Source of the DNA: Bifidobacterium angulatum DSM 20098 = JCM 7096 | GTDB lineage: Bacteria; Actinomycetota; Actinomycetes; Actinomycetales; Bifidobacteriaceae | Direction: 5' to 3' | DNA: 64,000 nucleotides | Assembly (NCBI RefSeq): GCF_001025155.1 | Contig: NZ_AP012322.1 | Coordinates: forward strand, 434,001 to 498,000 | Shown here: positions 48,881-58,337 of the stretch, in pieces | Numbering within the stretch: the stretch's first letter is position 1 | Layout of the letters: the number at the start of each line of letters is the position of its first letter | The notes under the pieces: model-generated | The model's input: the letters and a program-made list of their open reading frames with translations, nothing else | Databases searched by the model: none | What the model was told of the DNA's origin: nothing | Translations under genes and position numbers: made by a program

Positions 48881-50962
48881 CTACCAGATGCGCACACGGT
48901 CAGCCGGGTCAAGCCACATGGCGTCACCCTCGTGCACATCGAATGCCTTGGCGAACAGATCCACATTGCGTACGATGCCGTTGGTACGGCACTCCGCAGG
49001 GGAGTGTGGGTCGATCTGCAGATACTGTTCGGCCAGCTCGTCACGGTTCTTTGTGCGCCAAATGGAGGCGTAGCTCAGGAAGAAGCGCTGCAGGCCGGTG
49101 AAGCCGTCGATGGTGGGGGCGCCGTCGAGAGTGGATTCGATGCCTTCCGGCGTGGAATCCTTTTCGCGGCCGGCTGCCTCGTCAAGTGCGAAGGCATATG
49201 CCTTCAACGCGATATTGACGCCGCCGAGATCGCCGATGTTCTCGCCGATGGTGAGCGCGCCATTGACATGTGGCGCCTTGCTTGGGTCGTCGGCGTATTT
49301 CTCGGCAAGCTGCGTGGGTACGAACGCGTTGTACTGTTCGATCAGAGCCTTGGTGCGTGCCTCGAAATTCGCCTTGTCCTCCGGGGTCCACCAGTCATGG
49401 AGCTTGCCGTCGCCGTCGTACTGGGCGCCCTGGTCGTCGAAGCCGTGACCGATCTCATGACCGATCACAGCGCCGATGCCGCCATAGTTCGCGGCGTCCT
49501 CGGCTTGTGGATTGAAGAATGGAGGCTGCAGAATGGCTGCGGGGAACACGATGACGTTCATGGATGGCTCATAGTAGGCGTTCACCGTCTGCGGGTTCAT
49601 CAGCCATTCGTCCTTGTCAACGGGCTTGCCTGCCTTGGACAGCTGATAGCCGGTCTCGTACAGGTTCGCGGACTGCATGTTCTTGGACAGCGCGGCATCC
49701 TCATCAAGATGCAATGCCGAATAGTCGCGCCAATGATTGGTGTATCCGATTTTCGCAGTGAACTTGCCGAGCTTCTCCAAAGCCTTGGCCTTGGTATCTT
49801 CGCCCAGCCAATCGGAACTGGTGATGGAGGCACGGTAGGCGTCGATAAGATTCGCCACCAGCTGTTCCATGCGTTTCTTGGAGCTTTCCGGGAAATGCCT
49901 GCGCACATACTCGGCGCCGACATCCTCGCCGCATACGCCGTTGACCAGGCTCACCGCGCGCTTCCAACGCTCGCGCTGCACCTTCTGTCCGGAAAGCACC
50001 TTGCCGTAGAAGTCGAAGTTCGTGCTGTCGAACCGCTCGCTCAACATGGAAGCCGAGCCGATAATCATATGCACACGCGCCCACAGCTTCAGATTATCCA
50101 GATCGCTGGCCTGCCAGAAGGAGTCCAGACCCGTAAGGAAGCTCGGCTCGTGCACGATCACACGGTTCAGCACGGTATGGAAGTCGAGCGGCTGATCGGC
50201 GGATGCCTCGGAAGCGTCGTAGGCCTCCTGCCAGGACTCGACCCACGAATCAAGATCGAAATGTGCGAGCGTGGAGGCAAGTTCGCTGTAACTCATAGGG
50301 TTATATGTCTTCACCGAATCGCGGGTGGCGACATTATCCCAATGATGCTTGGCAAGTTTCGTCTCGACGGCAAGGAAACGCTCGGCCTGCTCGCGTGCGT
50401 TCGCATCGTCACCGGCGTAACCTGCATTGGTCAGTTGCGTGGCGACCATGTCGACATAGGCACCGCGGATCGGCGCGTAGTGATCCTCGCGGTAATACGC
50501 TTCGTCGGGGAGCCCGAGGCCGCCCTGCTCGATATGCGCGATATTGACATCTGGGTCGCCCGGGTCTCCGTAAATGGCCATGCCGAACAGGTCGGGGCCG
50601 CCAGTGGGGTTGATGAAGCCCAAGGCGCGAGTAAGATCCGCCTTGCCTTCGGCCTCATCGATCAGCTGCAACGCATCGCGAATCGGTTCGATGCCGGCTC
50701 GCTCGATGGCGTCCGTGTTCAGGAAGGAACGGTACAGTGCCCGCGACAACACCGCCGGGCAGTCATCGTCTTCCAGAATATCCCTGATCTGATTCTGTGC
50801 GTCCTCCGCAAGCTTGTCGAAGGAACCATAGCGGGAACGGTCATCAGGCAGACGGTACGTGTCGATCCATGGGCCGTTGACGTAACGGAACAGATCGGCG
50901 GAAGGTTTGATGACGGACGAGAACGATGCCGGGTCGATGCCGGATTTCAATGCTTCACTCAT
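48881..50962 (-). CDS. pepO: M13-family zinc metallopeptidase (PepO/neprilysin type)
   Basis: A 693-residue oligoendopeptidase. The N-terminal helical domain occupies about 1-430. The zinc site VIGHEIGHGFDDQG is near 493-506 (HExxH). The third ligand Glu is in GENIGDLGGVNIAL near 553-566, and the conserved C-terminal ends in MWLDPADRVRIW (usual terminus W in this family). No signal peptide or membrane anchor is seen, so a cytoplasmic peptide-degrading role is likely. It is convergent with ssb, with 12 bases between stops. Confidence 0.93.
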   Translation of the reverse strand: MSEALKSGIDPASFSSVIKPSADLFRYVNGPWIDTYRLPDDRSRYGSFDKLAEDAQNQIRDILEDDDCPAVLSRALYRSFLNTDAIERAGIEPIRDALQLIDEAEGKADLTRALGFINPTGGPDLFGMAIYGDPGDPDVNIAHIEQGGLGLPDEAYYREDHYAPIRGAYVDMVATQLTNAGYAGDDANAREQAERFLAVETKLAKHHWDNVATRDSVKTYNPMSYSELASTLAHFDLDSWVESWQEAYDASEASADQPLDFHTVLNRVIVHEPSFLTGLDSFWQASDLDNLKLWARVHMIIGSASMLSERFDSTNFDFYGKVLSGQKVQRERWKRAVSLVNGVCGEDVGAEYVRRHFPESSKKRMEQLVANLIDAYRASITSSDWLGEDTKAKALEKLGKFTAKIGYTNHWRDYSALHLDEDAALSKNMQSANLYETGYQLSKAGKPVDKDEWLMNPQTVNAYYEPSMNVIVFPAAILQPPFFNPQAEDAANYGGIGAVIGHEIGHGFDDQGAQYDGDGKLHDWWTPEDKANFEARTKALIEQYNAFVPTQLAEKYADDPSKAPHVNGALTIGENIGDLGGVNIALKAYAFALDEAAGREKDSTPEGIESTLDGAPTIDGFTGLQRFFLSYASIWRTKNRDELAEQYLQIDPHSPAECRTNGIVRNVDLFAKAFDVHEGDAMWLDPADRVRIW

Positions 50963-51131
50963 GGCAACAAGCCTAGTCCCGGCTCCACCCGTGGCAAAGC
51001 CTTACACATCGGGAAGTCTGTACATATCGCAAACCGCGAACGGCTTCTATCATGGGAGAACGCACATCCGCGCGAGCGGAAGGCGAACCCGACGCATATC
51101 CGTATGCGGCCGGAAACGGAAAGGAATAACC

Positions 51132-51737
51132 ATGAGCGACTTCAACCCGATGAACGCCACGCCGAATAACGGTATGGATCCGTTCCGACTCCTCGAGCAG
51201 GTGTTGCCGCAGCAAGCCAAGAATCGCATTCGCGGCATGTATGGGGTGATCGGCATCGCCTCCATCCTGCTGGGTGTGGCCCTGCTGTTCTGGCCCGGCC
51301 ACACTCTGGCTGTCGTGGCCATCATGCTGGGCATATACCTGCTGATTTCCGGCATGGTGCGCATCGTCACGGCCATCGTCGAACTCGGTCTGCCCGGCGG
51401 GTGGCGAGTGCTGGGCGTGCTATTCGGCGCGCTGATGCTGGTCGGCGGCATAGTGGTATTGAAGAACTCCTCGATGTCGGCGGCCATGCTCACCGTGCTG
51501 TGCACCATGGCGATCGGCGTCAGCTGGCTGCTCGAAGGCATTATGACACTATTCGAATGCTGGAACGTGCCAAGCTCGGCGTGGGCGGTGATCTATTCGC
51601 TACTGTCCATCGTCGCCGGTTTCATAGCCCTGTTCAACCCGTTCGGATCGACCGTATGGCTGGTGATGTTCGTCGCCATCGCGTTGGTCGTCATTGGCAT
51701 TATGGCCGTTGTTCGCGCGATTCGTTTTGGAAAGTAA
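51132..51737 (+). CDS. HdeD-family (DUF308) membrane protein
   Basis: A 201-residue protein with six predicted transmembrane helices in three pairs after a short polar N-terminus (about 1-35). The repeated pattern GVALLFWPGHTLAVVAIMLG and ALMLVGGIVVLKNSS is the HdeD/DUF308 repeat. E. coli HdeD is linked to acid resistance at high cell density; the function here is unknown. ATG 51132 follows AAGGAATAACC. It is divergent from pepO and precedes map in the same direction by 24 bases. Confidence 0.82.
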   Translation: MSDFNPMNATPNNGMDPFRLLEQVLPQQAKNRIRGMYGVIGIASILLGVALLFWPGHTLAVVAIMLGIYLLISGMVRIVTAIVELGLPGGWRVLGVLFGALMLVGGIVVLKNSSMSAAMLTVLCTMAIGVSWLLEGIMTLFECWNVPSSAWAVIYSLLSIVAGFIALFNPFGSTVWLVMFVAIALVVIGIMAVVRAIRFGK

Positions 51738-51761
51738 GACGGGTGGCCTAGGCTAGAGACC

Positions 51762-52538
51762 ATGATCGAAATCAAAACAGCCTCCGAAATCGAGGCGATG
51801 AAGCCCGCAGGTCGTTTCGTTGCGGGAATCCTCAAGGAACTCAAGGAAACCACCAAAGTCGGTACCAACCTGCTGGAGATCGACGAATTCGTGCACAAGA
51901 AGATTGTCGACCGTAAAGGCGCCGAATCCTGCTACGTGGACTATGCCCCCGATTTCGGCACCGGCCCGTTCGCACATTACATCTGCACATCCGTCAACGA
52001 TGCCGTACTGCATGGCGTGCCGTACGACTACAGCCTCAAAGACGGCGATCTGGTCAGCCTCGACCTCGCCATCAGCGTGAACGGCTGGGTCGCCGACTCC
52101 GCCATCAGCTTCGTGGTCGGCAACAACCCCGACCCGGAGGATCTGCGCATCATCAAGTGCACCGAAGAAGCGCTCGCCGCCGCCATCGACACGGCGCAGG
52201 CCGGCAACCGTCTGGGCGATGTCTGCAACGTCATCGGTGATGTGGCTCGTACCTACGGCTACCCGATCAACCTCGAATTCGGCGGTCATGGCGTGGGACG
52301 CGTCATGCACGGCGATCCGCACGTGCCGAACGACGGCAGCGCGCATCACGGATACAAGCTGCGCCCAGGTCTGGTCATCGCCATCGAACCGTGGTTCCTC
52401 AAGACCACCGACGAGATATTCCAGGATCCGAAGGACGGTTGGACGCTGCGCTCCCAGGACGGTTCCCGTGGCGCGCATAGCGAGCACACCATCGCCATCA
52501 CCGACAACGGTCCGCTGATTCTCACCAAGCGCGACTAG
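51762..52538 (+). CDS. map: Methionine aminopeptidase, type I
   Basis: A 258-residue cytosolic enzyme removing the initiator Met. The metal ligands are placed as expected: Asp in VSLDLAIS near 97-104, Asp in GWVADSAIS near 108-116, His in GGHGVGRVMHGDPHVPN near 171-187, Glu in AIEPWF near 207 and Glu in SEHTIAI near 242-248. A -10-like TAGGCT (51749-51754) is seven bases before the ATG and there is no Shine-Dalgarno sequence, so a leaderless transcript is possible. Confidence 0.94.
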   Translation: MIEIKTASEIEAMKPAGRFVAGILKELKETTKVGTNLLEIDEFVHKKIVDRKGAESCYVDYAPDFGTGPFAHYICTSVNDAVLHGVPYDYSLKDGDLVSLDLAISVNGWVADSAISFVVGNNPDPEDLRIIKCTEEALAAAIDTAQAGNRLGDVCNVIGDVARTYGYPINLEFGGHGVGRVMHGDPHVPNDGSAHHGYKLRPGLVIAIEPWFLKTTDEIFQDPKDGWTLRSQDGSRGAHSEHTIAITDNGPLILTKRD

Positions 52539-52570
52539 CATCGGCATCGGCCCGACAATGGGGCCGGGAC

Positions 52571-52615
52571 AAAGAGCCTCCCTTTCCTTATGAAGAGGGA
52601 GGCTCTTTTTGCCTT
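52571..52615 (+). terminator. map terminator
   Basis: AAAGAGCCTCCCTTTC pairs with GAAGAGGGAGGCTCTTT, followed by a T-tract (CTCTTTTTG). Strong intrinsic terminator about 30 bases after map. Confidence 0.88.
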
Positions 52616-52695
52616 TTGAGATATGCGGTACCGCTGAAACGACGATGCCCTATAGTGAGCGATACTCTAACTCATTGGCGTAAGGAGCACGTGAT

Positions 52696-53988
52696 ATGGC
52701 CACAGCCCAGCTGCGCATCGACTCGAACAGCTTCACCCTTCCCCTAGTGGAGGCTACCGCCGGTGCCAACGGCATCGTTGTCTCCGACCTGAGAAACGAC
52801 GGTTGGGTCACGCTCGATCCGGGATTTCTGACCACCGCGCAGTGCGAATCGAAAATCACGTACATCGATGGCAAGAACTCCATCCTGCGCTACCGAGGTT
52901 ACCCGATCGAGCAATTATGCGACCAGTCCGACTTCCTTGAAGTGGCATGGCTGCTGCGCCACGGTGAGCTGCCCAGCAAAGAGCAATACGACCGCTTCAT
53001 CTCCGACATCAACCACCGCACCATGGTGGGGGAGGACTTCCGCACCTTCATGGGCTCCTTCCCGCGCACCGCGCATCCGATGAGCGTCATGGCATCCGCA
53101 GTCAACGCGCTCGCCACCTTCTATCCGGACACCACCGACATCAACGATTCCGACCAGCTTGACGAGGCTGCGACCATCATCATGGCCAAGGCCCGTACCA
53201 TCGTGAGCTATATCTTCCGTCGTCGTCGTGACGAGCCGATGCTGTACCCGGACTACTCGCGCGGTTACGTGGACGACTTCCTGCGCATGTGCTTCGCCGT
53301 GCCGTACGAGCCGTTCGAATCCGACCCGCTATACGTGCATGCGCTCGGTAGACTGCTCATCATCCACGCCGATCATGAGCAGAACTGCTCCACTTCCGTG
53401 GTACGTATCGCCGGTTCGGCGCATGCCAACCTGTATTCCGCGGTCGCGGCGGGCATCAATGCGCTGTCCGGACCGTTGCATGGCGGCGCGAACGAGGCCG
53501 TGCTCCGCCAGCTTAAGGCGATTCGTGATTCAGGCAAGAGCGTGAAGGAATTCGTCGAGGATGCCAAGGCCAATGGGCAGCGCATCTCCGGACTGGGACA
53601 TCGCGTCTACAAGTCGTACGATCCGCGGGCGGCCATTGCCAAGAGCTACCTGGAGAAGATCATGACACGGGCCGATACGCTGAAACTACCGGCAGACGAA
53701 CGCGCGTTGTTCCAAGTCGCCACGGAGCTGGAGGAGATCGCGTTGAACGACGAATACTTCGTCTCCAGGCATCTCTACCCGAATGTCGACTTCTACACGG
53801 GGCTGATCTACCGGGCCATCGGCTTCGATCCGTCCATGTTCACCACACTGTTTGCACTTGGACGCATTCCCGGATGGATCGCACAGTACCGTGAGATGCT
53901 TGCCGACCCGAACACGAAGATCGGGCGCCCACGCCAGGTCTACACCGGCTACACGAAGCGCGACTACATTCCGATGGAAGAACGATGA
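52696..53988 (+). CDS. gltA: Citrate synthase
   Basis: A 430-residue enzyme condensing acetyl-CoA and oxaloacetate. The catalytic His and Asp are in SGPLHGGANEAV near 255-266, GLGHRVYKSYDPRA near 297-310 and NVDFYTGLIYRAIGF near 357-371. ATG 52696 follows AAGGAGCACGTGAT; TATAGT at 52651-52656 may be its -10 box. Bifidobacteria run only the oxidative start of a partial TCA cycle, making 2-oxoglutarate for glutamate. It is convergent with dapD. Confidence 0.95.
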   Translation: MATAQLRIDSNSFTLPLVEATAGANGIVVSDLRNDGWVTLDPGFLTTAQCESKITYIDGKNSILRYRGYPIEQLCDQSDFLEVAWLLRHGELPSKEQYDRFISDINHRTMVGEDFRTFMGSFPRTAHPMSVMASAVNALATFYPDTTDINDSDQLDEAATIIMAKARTIVSYIFRRRRDEPMLYPDYSRGYVDDFLRMCFAVPYEPFESDPLYVHALGRLLIIHADHEQNCSTSVVRIAGSAHANLYSAVAAGINALSGPLHGGANEAVLRQLKAIRDSGKSVKEFVEDAKANGQRISGLGHRVYKSYDPRAAIAKSYLEKIMTRADTLKLPADERALFQVATELEEIALNDEYFVSRHLYPNVDFYTGLIYRAIGFDPSMFTTLFALGRIPGWIAQYREMLADPNTKIGRPRQVYTGYTKRDYIPMEER

Positions 53989-54001
53989 TTCCCGCCGCAC
54001 C

Positions 54002-54085
54002 GGGCGGTCTGTTTGGACGATTCTACGAATTGGGCGGTTTATTTGGACGAAATCAGCCCCGATTTCGTCCAAATAAACCGCCCAA
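54002..54085. repeat. Perfect 25-bp hairpin with an adjacent extra repeat unit
   Basis: Bases 54030-54054 (TTGGGCGGTTTATTTGGACG then AAATC) and 54061-54085 are exact reverse complements, with loop AGCCCC. A third, imperfect copy of the arm, GGGCGGTCTGTTTGGACGA, lies at 54002-54020 in direct orientation. It sits between the convergent gltA and dapD stops. No U-tract follows, so it may be an unusual bidirectional terminator or a small dispersed repeat. Confidence 0.85.
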
Positions 54086-54140
54086 TGGTATGCGCACGGA
54101 GTGCGCGGGCACCGGAATAGCCGGCGAAGGCCCAGAAGAC

Positions 54141-55130
54141 TCAGTTCTTATGGAGCTTCTCGTTAAGCTCGATGCCGGTCTTGCGATAGCGGGCCTCGAT
54201 ACGGCCGGACACGGAGTTGCGGATGAACAGAATGTTGTCCTTGCCGGACAGTTCGGCGCCTTTGACGGTTTCCAGCGGCTCGCCTGCGGCAACCTTGGCC
54301 TTGTCGTAGATGGTGACCTTGGTGCCGGCGGTGACGTACAGACCGGCCTCGACCACGCAATTGTCGCCTAGCGAGATGCCGATGCCGGCGTTCGCGCCCA
54401 GCAGGGAATGCTCACCGATGGAGTTCTTCAGCTTGCCGCCGCCCGACAGGGTACCCATGATGGATGCGCCGCCGCCGATATCGGAGCCGTTGCCGACCAC
54501 AACGCCCTGCGAGACGCGGCCCTCGACCATGGAGACGCCAAGGGTGCCGGCGTTGAAGTTCACAAAACCGGCATGCATGACGGTGGTGCCCTCGGACAGG
54601 TGTGCACCCAGGCGTACACGGTCGGCGTCGCCGATACGCACGCCGGTCGGCACCACGTAATCGACCATGCGGGGGAACTTGTCGATGGACAGCACATTCA
54701 CGTCGGCACGCGGAGCCAACGGGCCAGCCTGCGCGGCGGCATTCATCACGTCGAGCTTGCGCAGGGCGAAATCATCGACGGCGAACGGCCCGTAATTGGT
54801 CCACACCACATTGTTCAGCTTGGCGAAGATGCCGTCGAGATTCAATGTGTTCGGCTTGGCCAGGCGCATGCTCAGCAAATGCAGGCGCAGATAGGCGTCC
54901 TCGGCGCTTTCGATCGGCTCGTCCAGCTTGGATACGGTGAACACCGGCATGCGGCGTACGCCACGGGCGTCGGCCTCGGCATGCGCCAGCGCGCCGAAGT
55001 TATGATTGCCGCGATCGGCTTCGGCGGGTGCCGGGCCGAGCGTCAGTTCCGGGTACCAGACGTCCAGGGTGTTGCCGGCGGCATCGACGCTCGCCAAGCC
55101 CCAACCGTATGCGGTTCTTTCATCAGTCAT
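54141..55130 (-). CDS. dapD: Tetrahydrodipicolinate N-succinyltransferase
   Basis: A 329-residue acyltransferase of the actinobacterial DapD type, using succinyl-CoA in the meso-diaminopimelate/lysine pathway. The N-terminal domain starts [15 protein letters not shown]. Left-handed beta-helix repeats include [20 protein letters not shown] near 166-185, [20 protein letters not shown] near 202-221 and [20 protein letters not shown] near 252-271. ATG 55130 follows AAGGAGCATAACG on the minus strand. It stands alone; its presence implies a succinylase-type DAP route. Confidence 0.93.
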   Translation of the reverse strand: MTDERTAYGWGLASVDAAGNTLDVWYPELTLGPAPAEADRGNHNFGALAHAEADARGVRRMPVFTVSKLDEPIESAEDAYLRLHLLSMRLAKPNTLNLDGIFAKLNNVVWTNYGPFAVDDFALRKLDVMNAAAQAGPLAPRADVNVLSIDKFPRMVDYVVPTGVRIGDADRVRLGAHLSEGTTVMHAGFVNFNAGTLGVSMVEGRVSQGVVVGNGSDIGGGASIMGTLSGGGKLKNSIGEHSLLGANAGIGISLGDNCVVEAGLYVTAGTKVTIYDKAKVAAGEPLETVKGAELSGKDNILFIRNSVSGRIEARYRKTGIELNEKLHKN

Positions 55131-55280
55131 TCGTTATGCTCCTTATCAACGCGGACATGCCGGAAGCGGGCATATCCGTACGCTTATTGGCCACTGTAGC
55201 GTGCTGCGGGGATGCGCTCGCCTGCGCGCTCAAAGAACGGTATGCGGGGTGAAAGGATGTCCGCATACCGCTTGCCGCCG

Positions 55281-55928
55281 TCACATCTGAGGGCGGATCA
55301 GATTATTCGATTCGAGAAAACGCTGCACGTCGCGCAGCTCGTCCATGTTGATTGAGTGCCCCATGCCGCTATAGATATGCTCGCTGAGCGTGCCGTGCCT
55401 GCGCCAGAACGAACTCATGGCGAGCACGTCCTGAGTGGGGAAGATGACGTCTGCGGAACCATGTCCGTAGAACACCGGCGGCTGCGCCGACTCAAGCGCC
55501 TTATCGCCGGGGAGCGAGCCGGGGGCAAGCCAGCCGGAGAAGCTGATGGCCGCGGCATAGCGCTTGGGATCGAACCGCAGCATATGCGTGGCGAGCAGGC
55601 CTCCCTGCGAGAAACCCATGGTGACGATCGGGCGGGAACCATTGACATTGGCTTCGACCCAGCGGTTGACGGCATCGGCCGCATCATACGCCTGCCGGGT
55701 CAAGGAACGGCCCTCGGGCACGCCCTCGTGCGCCCATTCGCCGAACCATGTGAAACCCATGCCATAGGCGATGGGAGCCCGCAACGAGACGAAATCCGCC
55801 GAACCGGCACCGCAGTACCGCAGCAGGTCGGGCAGATCAAGCTCATTGGAACCCCACCCATGAAGCAGCAGGAAAACCGGATCGTTGCCCGAACCGTTCA
55901 ATCTGGTCAAAGCCTTGGTAATATCCAT
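55281..55928 (-). CDS. Carboxylesterase/phospholipase-type alpha/beta hydrolase
   Basis: A 215-residue serine hydrolase of the esterase YpfH/acyl-protein-thioesterase-like family. The oxyanion strand FLLLHGWGSNELD is at about 20-32, the nucleophile elbow VTMGFSQGGLLATHML near 102-117 (Ser in GFSQGG), Asp in HGSADVIFPTQD near 162-173 and His in GMGHSIN near 193-199. I chose the start MDITKALTRL; the frame extends 190 bases further upstream with atypical composition. No signal peptide. Substrate unknown. Confidence 0.85.
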   Translation of the reverse strand: MDITKALTRLNGSGNDPVFLLLHGWGSNELDLPDLLRYCGAGSADFVSLRAPIAYGMGFTWFGEWAHEGVPEGRSLTRQAYDAADAVNRWVEANVNGSRPIVTMGFSQGGLLATHMLRFDPKRYAAAISFSGWLAPGSLPGDKALESAQPPVFYGHGSADVIFPTQDVLAMSSFWRRHGTLSEHIYSGMGHSINMDELRDVQRFLESNNLIRPQM

Positions 55929-56191
55929 GACCCCCAGTGTATAACCGCATTGCGGCACCACGCGTGCATGCACCGGGCAGAGTTTCCGCCACAAGCCAAG
56001 TCGGTAGCGTCTCATAAGCAATTCCGATAACATCGCCGTAACCTGCGCATCGTGTAGCAAATACAATGTTGTGCAGTGAAGCCTGTTGCGGTTGTCGGGT
56101 GGAACTTCCCAGCGCACGGGCCTGATGCTCCGGCATCCTTTCGATAGGAGTTACGGGACATCGCAGAAGTGAAATGGAAGAAAGGGTTGCC

Positions 56192-56848
56192 ATGTTCGAC
56201 TGGTCGTTCGTCCAGCGCTACGCGCCTTTTTTCGTAAAAGGCATGGAGATGACATTGTTCATCTCCATAATTGGCATTATCCTGGCGCTGGTCGTCGGCC
56301 TGATATGCGCAGGCGTTGAATTGGCCCGGGTGCCGGTGGCGCGGCAGATCGTGCGCGTGTACATCGAAATCAGCCGTAACACGCCATTACTGGTGCAATT
56401 GTATTTCCTGTTCTTCGGATTGCCCAAGCTGGGCATCGTCTGGTCGGCGGAAACCTGCGCGATTGTGGGACTGGGCTTTCTCGGCGGATCCTATATGGCC
56501 GAAGCCATGCGTGCGGGATTGCAGGCTGTGCCTGAAGTGCAGCGTGAAACCGCGTACGTGCTGGGATTTACTCCAATGCAATCCCTCACACGGGTCGTGC
56601 TGCCGCAAGCCGTCTCCGGTGCGATTCCAGGCATTGTGGCCAATGTGATCTTCCTGTTCAAGGAATCCTCCGTGGTCTCCGCCATCGCGCTCGCCGACGT
56701 GATGTATATGGCCAAGGATCTGATCGGCATGTACTACAGTACCTACGAATCGCTGGCCATGCTCGTCGTAAGCTACCTGATCGTACTGCTGCCGATCTCG
56801 CTGATCGGCACCTGGTTGGAAAGGAGGTTCGACTATGCAAGGCGCTGA
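56192..56848 (+). CDS. Polar amino-acid ABC transporter permease 1
   Basis: A 218-residue HisM/GlnP-type channel subunit with five predicted transmembrane helices. The family signature YIEISRNTPLLVQLYFLFFG is near 57-76, and the EAA-type loop is MRAGLQAVPEVQRETAYVLG near 106-125. ATG 56192 follows AAGAAAGGG; ATG 56174 is an alternative. It opens a four-gene set (two permeases, ATPase, binding protein) and overlaps the second permease by 14 bases. Confidence 0.92.
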   Translation: MFDWSFVQRYAPFFVKGMEMTLFISIIGIILALVVGLICAGVELARVPVARQIVRVYIEISRNTPLLVQLYFLFFGLPKLGIVWSAETCAIVGLGFLGGSYMAEAMRAGLQAVPEVQRETAYVLGFTPMQSLTRVVLPQAVSGAIPGIVANVIFLFKESSVVSAIALADVMYMAKDLIGMYYSTYESLAMLVVSYLIVLLPISLIGTWLERRFDYARR

Positions 56849-57509
56849 GATTCTTCTGCAGCCGGGCGTGATGCCGCGACTGCTTCAAGGCCTGTGGGTC
56901 ACCGTGTGGATCGCCGCGGTCTCCGTCATCGCCTCCGTTCCGGTGGGGTTGCTGGTCGGTTGGCTGATGACGTTGAAGAGCCGCGTGGTTCGTGTGCTGA
57001 TGCGCATATACCTTGATTTCATCCGCATTATGCCCCAGCTTGCATTGCTGTTCCTCGCATATTACGGGTTCGCGCGCTGGTTCGATTGGAATCTGGATGC
57101 CACCGGGGCCTGCGTGCTGGTGTTCATCCTGTGGGGTGGCGCAGAACTGGGCGATCTGGTGCGCGGAGCATTGCAGTCGATTCCCGAAATCCAATCCGAA
57201 TCGGCGTATGTGCTGGGACTGAGCAACTGGCAGGGCTTTGTGCATGTGATTCTGCCTCAGGCTCTGCGCCGGTTGCTGCCAGCCTCGGTGAACCTGGCGA
57301 CACGTATTGTGAAGACCACATCGTTGGCCGTGCTGCTCGGCGTGGTCGAAGTGATCAAGGTCGGTCAGCAGATCATCGACGCGAACCGATTCCAGTATCC
57401 GACCGGAACCCTGTGGATCTACGGGGTGATTTTCTTCATGTACTTCATTGTGTGCTGGCCGCTTTCCATCGTGGCCCGTCGACTTGAGAAAAGGTGGGCA
57501 AATGACTGA
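56835..57509 (+). CDS. Polar amino-acid ABC transporter permease 2
   Basis: A 224-residue partner permease, also HisM/GlnP type. YLDFIRIMPQLALLFLAYYG near 57-76 and VRGALQSIPEIQSESAYVLG near 112-131 are the diagnostic segments. Start overlaps permease 1; its stop overlaps the ATPase start by eight bases. Tight overlaps show one translationally coupled operon. Confidence 0.92.
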   Translation: MQGAEILLQPGVMPRLLQGLWVTVWIAAVSVIASVPVGLLVGWLMTLKSRVVRVLMRIYLDFIRIMPQLALLFLAYYGFARWFDWNLDATGACVLVFILWGGAELGDLVRGALQSIPEIQSESAYVLGLSNWQGFVHVILPQALRRLLPASVNLATRIVKTTSLAVLLGVVEVIKVGQQIIDANRFQYPTGTLWIYGVIFFMYFIVCWPLSIVARRLEKRWAND

Positions 57510-58323
57510 TATCGTTACCGAAACGAATAACGGTGCGGCACTGTCTGTGCGCAATCTGGTCAAGCAGTACGCCAATGCCGACAGGCGTGTGCTTGACGAC
57601 GTCAGCTTCGACGTTCCCAAAGGCCGTGTACTGGTCGTGGTCGGCCCGTCCGGTTCCGGCAAATCCACGCTGTTGCGCACAATCGCTGGATTGGAGCCGA
57701 TTCAGGGCGGTCAGATCGCACTGAACGGCACGGTCATCGAAACCGGGAAGCCCGGCAGCGAGAAGGCCGGGCGCTCGGCACGCTCCAGCGAACTGCGCAC
57801 GCATATTGGCATGGTGTTCCAAAGCTACGATCTGTTCCCGAACAAAACCGTACTTGGCAACATCATGATGGCGCCGCTGCTCGTGCAAAAGCGTGATAAG
57901 GCCGAAGTCGAACGCGAAGCCCTGGAACTGCTTGGCAAGGTCGGTCTTGCCGATCGCAAGGATGCCTGGCCGCATGAGCTTTCCGGCGGCCAGCGCCAGC
58001 GCATCGCCATCTGCCGTGCGTTGATCCTGCATCCGGAAGTGCTGCTGTTCGACGAGATCACCGCGGCACTCGACCCGGAAATGGTGCGCGAAGTGCTTGA
58101 CGTGGTGATCGGTCTTGCACGATCCGGGCAGACCATGGTGATTGTCACGCACGAGATGCGTTTCGCCCGTGCCATCGCCGACGAGATCATCCTGCTGGAG
58201 GACGGTCATATCGTCGAGCATTCCACCGACCCCGAACGCTTCTTCATCGAACCGGAAACGGAACGTGCGCAGCAGTTCCTGCGCACCTTTGAATTTGAAC
58301 GTGCGTCGCACGATCAGCAATAG
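57502..58323 (+). CDS. Polar amino-acid ABC transporter ATP-binding protein
   Basis: A 273-residue ATPase of the GlnQ/HisP class. Walker A GPSGSGKSTLLR is at about 50-61, signature LSGGQRQRIAICRAL near 156-170 and Walker B LLFDEITAALDPE near 179-191. Ile-Thr-Ala replaces the usual Pro-Thr/Ser-Ser after the Walker B Glu, as found in some actinobacterial members. The start at 57502 (MTDIVTETN) overlaps the permease; a longer upstream frame is unlikely. Confidence 0.94.
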   Translation: MTDIVTETNNGAALSVRNLVKQYANADRRVLDDVSFDVPKGRVLVVVGPSGSGKSTLLRTIAGLEPIQGGQIALNGTVIETGKPGSEKAGRSARSSELRTHIGMVFQSYDLFPNKTVLGNIMMAPLLVQKRDKAEVEREALELLGKVGLADRKDAWPHELSGGQRQRIAICRALILHPEVLLFDEITAALDPEMVREVLDVVIGLARSGQTMVIVTHEMRFARAIADEIILLEDGHIVEHSTDPERFFIEPETERAQQFLRTFEFERASHDQQ

Positions 58324-58337
58324 AGAGGAAAACAACC

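Noticed and set aside
53985..54371. Plus-strand 128-codon frame over the hairpin and the 3' end of dapD
   Set aside because: It is antisense to dapD, crosses the inverted repeat and shows no family motif.
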